This document shows, one piece after another, positions 10,850 through 18,539 of a DNA stretch of 18,539 nucleotides (within the stretch, counting starts at the first letter, position 1; every line of letters starts with the position of its first letter). Under the pieces are notes generated by a model, which was not told the origin of the DNA, made no database searches, and saw only the letters and a list, made by a program, of their open reading frames with translations. The position numbers and the translations under genes are program-made. The stretch is taken from NCBI GenBank assembly GCA_001430745.1, contig KQ481983.1, forward strand, positions 690,870 through 709,408, written 5' to 3'. This stretch comes from Auxenochlorella pyrenoidosa. Taxonomy: Eukaryota > Chlorophyta > Trebouxiophyceae > Chlorellales > Chlorellaceae.

Positions 10850-13592
10850 ATGGATCCCGCGCTGCTGCTGCCGGAAGACGCTTTCGAGCGCCTTGCACGG
10901 CTGGGAGAACTTAGGGCGCGCTCACAGGCAGGCGGTAAGTCTACAAACACACTTTCAATCTTCCCACTACTTTTCCGTGACCGATGTGAGGCGTCCCTTC
11001 CATTTTGAGCGAAACACAATTCTTCAAGCACTTTCTCGCCCTCTCTCGTTTGCGTATACATCCCTGGATGCAGCTGGAGCTCCCAGCCTGCAGCTGCTGA
11101 CCGCGCTGCTGCAGCAGGTGCAAGAGCCGCCAGCGCAGCTCTTTGCCAGCGTGGACGACACGCCTGCGGCGCCGGGTGCTGCCGATGTACAGGCAGCCTC
11201 TGCATGGGTCAGCTGCGCAGCTGGGCAGCTGCAGCTGGCAGCAGAGATTGCGGCGGGGATCGGCGCTCGAGAGCTGGGGCTTGAAGCACTGGCGCTGCAG
11301 GCGGCGGAGCAGCCGCAGTCGGCTGCAGCACCCAGCAGCGCTGGCGGCAGGGGTGTATTTATCATCGAAGAGCTGGATGCAGATGCAGCCACGTCCTCTG
11401 ACCAACCCAGCGCCGATCTGCCGGTGGCAGCCGTGCTGGCGGCCTCCCTGTTTGGCGCCGACAGCCGGCTGGGCCGGCCCTGGGCAGCTGAGCAGCCTGC
11501 CGCGGCGGCGGCGCTGCTGCTGCGCACGCTGGGTGCCAAGCTGGCAGATTGGCAGCAGCAGGAGCAGCGGCGGCAGGAACCAGATGTGCTCTTGCAGGAG
11601 ACTGTGGCCCCAGCCCGCGCTGGCAGCCAGCAGCCGGCACCAGAGGTGCAGCAGCTGGTGGCACTCACGGCGCCGGCAGCGGCTGCGCGGCTGCGGCCAG
11701 TGCTGGCAGCCAACGTGGAGCATGGCCGCCACAGGACCGCCCGCCTAGAGCCCTACACAGGTGCGGCTGCAGCCGCACGCCGGCGGCGCCTGTTTGCTGC
11801 TTGCTTTGCCTGCATAGCTGCTGCCAAGCCCCTGCAACAAGCCGCCCATGCTGCCTTGCGCCCGTTTGCTCCTGCGCCGACCCATCACCGCCATCATGTG
11901 TGTGCTGCTTGCCCGCCCCCTCGCCGCAATGCCCCCTGTGCAGGCCCTGGCAACTTTGAGCGGTGCGTGGCGGCGGGGCAGCTGGCCTGGCTGGCGCGCC
12001 AGCTCAGCGGGCGCCACCTCAGCGCCGCTGCGCCCGCCGTGCTCCCCTCCGTGCTGGCCGGTGTCGAGGACCCCTTCCCGCCGGCCCAGGCGTGCTGCCT
12101 CTGGGCGCTGCAGCACCTGGCTGCAGAGGGTCAAGCAGGGGACTTCAGGTCAGAGGGCTGCGCAGAGGCCAGGGGTTTGGCTAAAATTACGCCCGCATGC
12201 GTGGGCCGCTGCGCAACCCTCTTGACCTGCGGGCCTGCCTGGCGCCAAACCTGTGTACCGCCGCTCCCAGCGGATTGCATAGCTTCCCGCCTTCCCCCAG
12301 GGACCGTGCCCCTGCTTGCGTGCACGCGCAGCTGTGCCGTTAACGCCCCCACATACGTGATTACCGGAACCCACATGCATGCCCACAACTTCCCGGTGCG
12401 TGCAGGCCGCATGCTCGAGCAGCGCTGGATGCGTCCAAGGCCGTGGCGGCGGGCGGCAGCGACGCCTATTGGCCTGCCGCCGCGGCGGCGGCCATCGCGG
12501 TAGTGAGCCGCCTGGAGGGCGACAACCCGTATGCCACAGCATACCACGAGGTCATGTCAGGTGCCCATGGGTGCAGGCATATTCGCAAGTTGCCCAGCAG
12601 CACGGGATGCACGGCGGCAGCAATGGCGCTGGGGGCCCCTGTGCATGTTTGGCCCCTTTGCGCCTTCTTCCCTCAGCTGGGCAGGGGGACTCCATTGCAC
12701 AGCGCTGCCGCCAGCAGGAAGCCATGCACCCTCTTCTGCAACAGCAGTGGCGCCTGCTTGCGGCTGCCCACCATTGCGGCCAGCTCCCTCTGTCCTGTGT
12801 CTGTTTTTTTTTGCCGCTTACTTGCGACTGCCACTGAGGCGACCAACTGTCTGTACCGCTACCTGCCCCTGCTCTGCAGCGCTGCTGGACCAAGGAGAGC
12901 TTGCCGCCCACCAGCCCGACAGGGCGGCAGCCTGGCTGGCCGCCGCCCCGCCGCTGTTCCCCCGGCTGGGCCTGCAGCTGGCCGCGCACCTCGCCCGCCT
13001 CATGCCGCTGCTGCTGGGCTGGGTGCTGGCGCCGTGGCCGGCGGTGCGCGGCGCCGCGCTGCGCGCGCTGCTGGGGGCGCTGCAGCTGACGTGGCCGCGC
13101 GCCGGCGCGCACGCTGCGCTGACGTGGCGCACGCTGCGGTGGGTGCACGAGGAGGAGCGGCTGCGCGCCAGGTGGGGCCCTTCAAGAGCGCCTGGCTCTG
13201 CTGCGCCCTTGCCCCACCACACCCGGTATGCATGTTCCCTCCCACAGCAGCCGCGTCGAGCGCGCGAGGATCCTCTAGCTGTGTTCCGCAACGTTTCCTG
13301 CAGGGTGGCCCTGCCTGGCAGCGTGCCCGCCAGCTCAGCAGCTGCCAGCTCAGCGGCTGACCTGGCAGAGGACGTCGCGCTGGCGCTGTGGTGCGCCGCC
13401 GGTCCGGACTTCCAGGTGCAGCTGATGAGCAGCAAGGAGGGGCAGGCAGACCAGCTGCTGCAGGCGGTGATGCAGCGGCTAGAAGAAGCAGCAGCCGCTG
13501 TGGCGGAGCTGCCAGAGGGCGGCTTGGCAGCAGCGGCAGCGGCAGGGCCAGCGGACATGGCACCGCGGCAGCAGCAGCCGCTGGCGGCGTGA
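10850..13592 (+). CDS. TTI2: TELO2-interacting protein 2 (TTI2) homologue, six exons
   Basis: Exons: 10850-10934, 11074-11760, 11944-12148, 12406-12560, 12880-13171, 13304-13592 (phases 1, 1, 2, 1, 2), 570 residues. TTI2 is the third subunit of the TTT (TELO2-TTI1-TTI2) co-chaperone, which with HSP90 matures PIKK kinases such as TOR, ATM and ATR. The family is seen from the helical-repeat pattern and two blocks: about residues 404-420 FPRLGLQLAAHLARLMP, and about 440-451 LLGALQLTWPR, both close to the C-terminal conserved part of animal TTI2. An RPWAAEQPAAAAALLL segment in exon 2 matches the middle part, and VEDPFPPAQACCLWALQHL in exon 3 fits the HEAT-like block. The start MDPALLLPEDAFERLARL at 10850 has G at -3 and +4. 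The donor of exon 3 is slightly uncertain: the pair G|GTCAAG at about 12130 and CAG|CGCTGG at about 12423 also keeps frame. Introns 11761-11943 and 13172-13303 are stop-free multiples of three. The C-terminus is Ala/Gln-rich low complexity. Confidence 0.82.
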
Positions 13593-13782
13593 AACCGGCT
13601 CCTGTTGCTATTTCAACAGCCATGCTCGTTTTTCACTCGATTACAAGCTGGCTGTGCAAGGTCTGAACAGGGCACAGGGTAGGCCAATCAACCGCTGGGT
13701 CGTGCAGGACAGTCGATCACTGCAAGCAGAGCTTCATGTCAGGGTTTTGCTGCAAACGTGCCGCTGACGCATGCCGGCAGAG
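13593..13782. other. Short gap between convergent TTI2 and SPX-MFS genes
   Basis: Only 190 bp separate the two stop codons, so the 3' UTRs probably overlap. A minus-strand TGTAA lies here; I found no plus-strand TGTAA for TTI2 in the gap. Confidence 0.7.
13641..13645 (-). terminator. Candidate polyadenylation signal of the SPX-MFS gene
   Basis: TTACA on the plus strand is TGTAA on the minus strand, about 138 nt past the transporter stop codon. This is a normal spacing for an algal 3' UTR. Use is inferred. Confidence 0.55.
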
Positions 13783-15133
13783 TCAGCCCTTCAGGCGGCC
13801 GTAGATGCAGAGCAGGTGCGCCAGCAGGGTGGCGCAGGTTGCTGCCAGCGTGGCATAGAGGATGGCACAGAAGGAGGCCAGCTGGGAGCTGTCGGCCAGG
13901 CCTGTCAGCCGCCCCGCCAGCGCCAGCAGGGCGTTGCCGGCAAAGCGCCCCAGAGTGCCCGCCTCTGTGCTGAGCAGGCCTGCAGTTGGAGGCAGGCAGA
14001 GAGTGCGGCTGAGTTGAAAATATGTGATTGAAGAGCGACTCTGCATGTCTCAAGTCCCAAGTGTCCCATGCCTTGCACTATCATGCCCAAAATCGGCACC
14101 GTGGATCGTATCCAACGACCCCTCCGACTGGGCACAGCGCACAGCGCAGCCTTGCCTGCGTTCAGCACGCCCTGGGCAAAGCCCCGCCAGATACACTTGG
14201 ACATCTGCAGCGGCGGTGGGCGGCTGCAGCGCGCTCAGCAGCAGCCTGTTCTGTTCATGTGCCAGTCCGGCAGGTGCACGCGCAGCGGGCACAGGGGAAC
14301 TGCGCCTGAGCCGCACTGCGCCCTCCCCTGTCCCAAGAACCCCAACGCCCGGGCGACTGCACCGCTACTGCCCGCCACCAGCAGCAAATCAGGCATCTTT
14401 TGAGGACTGCAATGACCATCTCCCTGCGCGGGCCCCTGGTGCTCACCAGGCTGGTGGCCGTGCCCTCCAGCACCACCGTGCCCACAAACAGCAGCACCCC
14501 CGCGCCAAAGAAGAGCAGCGGCGAGGCGGCGCTGCCCACCAGCGCCGCGGAGCAGAGCCCGCTCAGCGCCAGGCTGGCAAGCACCATGGAGCTGCGGGAA
14601 GGGTGGTGGGTGGTTGGTTGAGGGCGTGGGGTGGGTGAAGGGCTTGCATATCAAGGGCGGTTATAGCTCACTTGGGCTAAACTCATACCAGATGGGACGC
14701 ATTGCTCCCAGCCAGGCTGCCGGGGGCCCGGGAGGGCGCTCACCGGTCGGAGAGGAGCGCTGAGGCGGCGCCCACAGCGGCGTTGACGGGCACCATGGCC
14801 AGAGAGACTGCAGGCGGGGCTGGGCGGCACACACACAACGTCAGTCGCTACAGACCTGGGCCGGCACCGTACAGTGCAGCATGTCCAGAGGTGTGGCCAT
14901 CTCGCCGCATGGCAACACCTCTGGCCATGCCGCAAGATGCAGCAGGAGGCGCAGCAGCGCCACAGAGCCGGCCGGATCGGAAAGCCGGGGGCAGGGCTGC
15001 GCAGCGGGGGCGCACCCACGCCCAGGAAGAGGCCCTTCTGGGGGGCGCGCCACGAGTAGAGCACCTCGGTCAGCACCGGCAGGGAGTCCATGTACGATTG
15101 CTGCACCTGCAGGGGGCATGTGTGGTGTGAGAA

Positions 15134-15174
<41 letters not shown>

Positions 15175-18100
15175 AGTAGGGCGGCCAAGCTGACGCAGTG
15201 GCTTCCCCGTGGGGAGGCGTCAACATCCGCACCCTGGGCATGCTGCGCCCGCGGGGCAGCAATGGAGCAGGACGGGGAGGCTAGTCGAGCAGGGCGAGAG
15301 CCCCGGCTTTCGACCCAACAGGCGTGCACGCGCCCAAATGCCACCCCCTGCATGGCACGCAACGGCCTGCCATCTGGCAGGGTATGCCCACCATTTTCTG
15401 CACAAAAAGCGCCAGGGTGCAGGCGATTGTGCCTGGCAGGGTGACCCGCCAGGCAGCCGCCTCCTTGTGCCTTTTTTGCGTGTGCGCTCCTGGGGCCAAG
15501 GCATTTGGCTGCGCCCCATGCCCCGCCTCTGCTGCCGCCGCTGCTGCAGCTTGCGTGCCTGCAGGCTCGAGGTTGCTGCTAGTGGCTGGCAGCAGCGGCT
15601 GCTGCAGGCTGGTCAGGCTGCTGGCAGCAGTGGCAGGCAGGCTGCTGGCAGCGGTGCCGGGCGGCATGACCAGGCTGCTCCGCGCCAGCCCAATGGGCGT
15701 CCTGGATGGCAAGGCAAGGCGAGGCAAGCAACTAGAGGGCGACCCTGTGGCGTCACTTAGGCAACTGAAATGATCAACACGTAAACGACAGGGAAGAGGG
15801 GCGCAAGTGACGTGGCCGCCCACCGCAGCTGCGCCCCTCTTCACCGCTGCGCTGCCCAGCACAGGATAGCGTGCATGGCACCGACGCCCCATGCTGGTTC
15901 TGGTAGGCATCCCATGCAAGCACACAACAGGGTGCTGCTCACCGAGCTGGCGGGTCCCTGAACCAGGCAGCCGCAGCCGCCAGGAATGCCAGCCACAGCA
16001 GGGCCATGACCAGCCCCACGGCGGTGATGGGGTTGAGGGGCACGCCCGCCAGCTCGCCCTCTGGCAGCCATGCCAGCGGCAGCGAGAGCAGCGGGCCGAG
16101 CGCCATGCCCAGGTTGCTGGCGCCCACAAAGGCTGCACCCATTTGAAGAAAGAGCAGAGGCGCGTGAATCCGGGCACTCGTGGTCAGTCAGGAGCGAGGG
16201 GCAGTAGTGGGGTGCGGGGTCGCGCCCAGGTGAAGGCTGCGAGATACTTCCGAGGCACAGCCCACGCTGGTGCGGCGGGCCTTGCCTGCCGAGGCCATTG
16301 TGCGTTTGGCTCTGCAGGGGACCAGTGGGCGGAGGGGGGCGGCCGGCGTCGGTCAGCACAGGTACAGCGCCCCTGTTCTGGAAAGGCTGCCCCTTCAACC
16401 CACCTGGCAGATGCTGACACAGCAGCCTGGACGCTGTTGCTTCTTGGTGGCCGCAGACAGAGACTCGGCTATGCGTGCGCTGCCGTATGCGTGACGTAGA
16501 TCAGGCACGAACACAGCCTGGCCTCCTGCACTGCAACCCCCAACCCACTTTGAGACGTAGTCTGCGGTGTAGCGTCGGTTGGCGGCGCGCGCGCTGCCCA
16601 GCCCGTTTAGCAGGCGCGCCAGCAGCAGCAGGGCCAGCGAGCGGCGCTGGTAGGAAAGCACAAACAGCAGGTTGCCTGCGGGAGGGCGGCAGGAGAACCG
16701 CAGGCCTACTCAAGCTGCGATAAGCAGGTCAGAAGCATGTTTCCGCTTGTCCACCAGCAGCCTTGCTGTGGCAGCCTGCATGGACGTCGCGTTGCAACGC
16801 GTCCATTCCAACAGTTGCTCAATTTTCAGCCGGGGCCTGCTAGACCCTCAAGGCGCGCCCCTCCCATCCCCACCCAGCAAACACACACTCATGCACACCG
16901 CCCCCTGGTCTGTCCCCACCCGCCAGGCAGGAGGTCGCGGAGAAGAGCAGCGGCTCGCGGAACGAGCGCTGCGTCCAGAAGCTGATACCGACCGAGGCAA
17001 ACAGGGCGGCAAAGTCGCTGGCCGCCATGATCAGGCTGCAGGGAGAAAGCAGGTAGACTTGATGAGGAGCTGGCATTGTTTTGGTGCAGCGCCGGGCAGG
17101 CGGGCCGGGGGCGCGGGCCAAGCCGCATCCTGCCTGCCAGGACGCACGCACGCGCGCTAGCAGCGTCAGCGACGGCGCGTCTGTCCATCATGACTGTCCA
17201 TCAACCGGACAGGCAAGGGCCTTGATGCCGGGTACCCATCATGCTGCAAACCCTCAGCATGGGCAGGCAGTCTCCCCAGGCCCGCCCCACCCGGTGTAGG
17301 AGCTGGGCACCCCAATGTGTACGCACAGCGCGTCGGTGGGGGGGAGCACCGCCGTGTAGTTGCACCTGCGAAGAATCGCCCGTGGGCAGATGGGTGGGAG
17401 CTGGCTGTGGGCTGCGGCTGTGCGCGGCGCTGCCAAGAGGCACAGGCAGTGGCAGGGAGGAAAAGGGGCCGTCCTATGCTGACTTTTTATAGCAGCCCCG
17501 GGCACGTTGCCCGCTGCCTGCCAAGTGTTCATCATCACCAGCCTGGCCTGTCAGCGCTCAGGCCCGTACTGTAAGAAGCAGGCAGCGCCCCAATGCGAGC
17601 AGCAGGCACAGGCACAGGCACCCACATGAAGAGCAGGGTGGACAGGTTGTTAAGGAGAAGCCCTCCAAGGGTGGCAACCGCAAAGGCGTCAGGTGGGGGC
17701 GGCTCAAACATGCCTGCGCGACGGGGGCCAGCAGCAGAGGACAGCAGACAGGCCAGGTCTCCCGAAACGCCCTCCCGCGCGGCAGCTGACTATGCATTGG
17801 GGACCGCTCCGGCGCACTAGACTGCAACCCAACGGCAGCTTCGCAGCAGCAGTACGCATGGGCCTGCTGGGCATGCGCACCTGCCGCGCGCTCGGCCCAG
17901 GGCATGGCATGCACCAGCGCGGCGTGCCGCGCAGCGTCCGCCTCCGCCTCCCTCATTGCCTCCATCTCCTCAGCCATGCCAGCTGGCGGCCCCTCCAGGC
18001 TGCTGGGCAGCAAGGGTGTCCAGGGAGGCAAGGGCGTCAGGCCCCCGGGGCAATTGATGAGTACAGGCGGCATGCCTGAGCTGCCGCCGCTCTTCACAGC

Positions 18101-18539
18101 CCCCCTGCTCCATAGGATACAGGTAGTGGGGCCGCCACCTGCGGCCAGCATTTCACACCTCCCGATAAAGGCACTGCCCCCTTCTGCAGATGCAGCTCGG
18201 CTGCATGCCAGCTAGGCAGCACAAACCGTGCTGCGTGGCAGCACGCAGCGTGCCTGGGGATGCGCTGGCTGGCGCGCTCCAGCAGGGCGCCCCGTGCCTC
18301 TGCCACCTCAGCCACCAGGCCCTGCAGCCAGCTCGCCGAGCTGCGCAGGGCCACGTGCTGCTGCATCTCCTGCATGGCCAGGCAGAGCAGGGTGCCAGGC
18401 GGGCCTGTCGACAAGGATGGCTGTGTACCCCCTGCTTGCAATCCTGCCAGGGCAAGGCACAGCGGCAGTGCAGCTGCTTGCAGGCCTCTGCCGGTCCGTA
18501 CAGGAAGAAACAGAGGCTGCACAGGCTGGGTGCAGACGG
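13783..18539 (-). CDS. PHT5: SPX-MFS vacuolar phosphate transporter (PHT5/VPT type), 5' partial
   Basis: Moves inorganic phosphate across the vacuolar membrane; the SPX part senses inositol pyrophosphates. Exons read: 17999-17881, 17713-17626, 17365-17291, 17035-16920, 16675-16549, 16311-16286, 16132-15943, 15701-15392, 15106-15016, 14807-14744, 14591-14447, 14204-14156, 13979-13783. All phases join (531 residues). Family marks: TM1 [20 protein letters not shown], then [18 protein letters not shown], the hallmark [37 protein letters not shown], a low-complexity AASSL loop, [27 protein letters not shown] and GLLSTEAGT before the last membrane segments. Each aligns with plant PHT5/VPT1. An exon near 18369-18258 ([17 protein letters not shown]) belongs upstream, but its borders are uncertain: its 3' end may be a GC donor at 18257 or GT near 18228. 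The bulk of the SPX domain was not recognised and is probably beyond the right edge. Introns 16285-16133 and 14155-13980 have GC donors. Confidence 0.86.
15134..15175 (+). repeat. (GT)n(GA)n microsatellite in transporter intron
   Basis: (TG)n is followed by (GA)n in the intron 15391-15107. On the sense strand it reads (CT)n(CA)n about 30 nt before the acceptor at 15107, so it doubles as the pyrimidine tract. It is probably length-variable. Confidence 0.9.
16286..16311 (-). other. PHT5: 26-nt micro-exon of the SPX-MFS gene
   Basis: Bounded by TGCAG before 16311 and by GCAAGG (GC donor) after 16286. It encodes AKRTMASA between split codons. Without it the frame cannot pass from YVSK (exon ending 16549, phase 2) to FVGASNLGM (exon starting 16132, phase 1). 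With it the junction reads [16 protein letters not shown], which matches the conserved stretch after NRRY in plant homologues. Confidence 0.85.

Noticed and set aside
12443..13171. Long plus-strand reading frames running through TTI2 introns 12561-12879 and 13172-13303 as one exon
   Set aside because: The intronic parts lack TTI2-like sequence, and canonical splice sites with matching phases join the conserved blocks on each side.
14874..15059. Open frames on the strand opposite the transporter
   Set aside because: They are shadows of real exons and introns on the other strand, common at this GC content.
16133..16285. Exon starting upstream of 16133 with [10 protein letters not shown] read straight through
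   Set aside because: It has no acceptor that keeps frame with the NRRY exon; the micro-exon model joins all phases and restores the conserved KRTMASA stretch.

Overview
The window looks like nuclear DNA of a GC-rich green alga, most likely a Chlorella-like trebouxiophyte. The evidence is dense, intron-rich genes (introns of about 120-450 bp), pyrimidine-rich acceptors, a TGTAA-type polyadenylation signal, and a plant/cyanobacterial-style gene mix: an organelle-type gyrase B beside a plant-type SPX-MFS phosphate transporter. No bacterial operon, mobile element with an ORF, CRISPR array, tRNA or rRNA was seen. All gene models come from reading splice sites and checking that phases join and that family motifs continue across the junctions. 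None is confirmed by transcripts.

Layout, left to right. (1) 254-1577 (+): last four exons of DNA gyrase subunit B; its 5' part lies outside the window. (2) 1578-2461: intergenic/3' UTR, with echoes of the gyrB stop region and one copy of a roughly 60-bp dispersed hairpin element. (3) 2462-5705 (-): four-exon, 889-residue Ala/Leu-rich protein with a C-terminal MYND zinc finger. (4) 6511-10027 (-): ten-exon, 480-residue protein with EF-hand-like segments and two tandem p25-alpha (TPPP) domains, linked to microtubules and cilia. (5) 10028-10849: divergent promoter. (6) 10850-13592 (+): six-exon TTI2 homologue, a subunit of the TTT co-chaperone for PIKK kinases. (7) 13783 to the right edge (-): at least 14 exons of an SPX-MFS (PHT5/VPT-type) vacuolar phosphate transporter; its N-terminal SPX part is mostly beyond the window.

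The genes do not form an obvious pathway; the order looks like ordinary algal housekeeping synteny (convergent, tandem, divergent, convergent). The unusual signals are in RNA processing and small repeats. There are three GC-AG introns, a 26-nt micro-exon, three introns that are multiples of three and stop-free in the reading frame, and a dispersed hairpin element. One copy of that element lies in a GC-AG intron between direct repeats that duplicate the splice donor exactly 69 nt (23 open codons) away. gyrB shows two separate local duplications of exon-border sequence.
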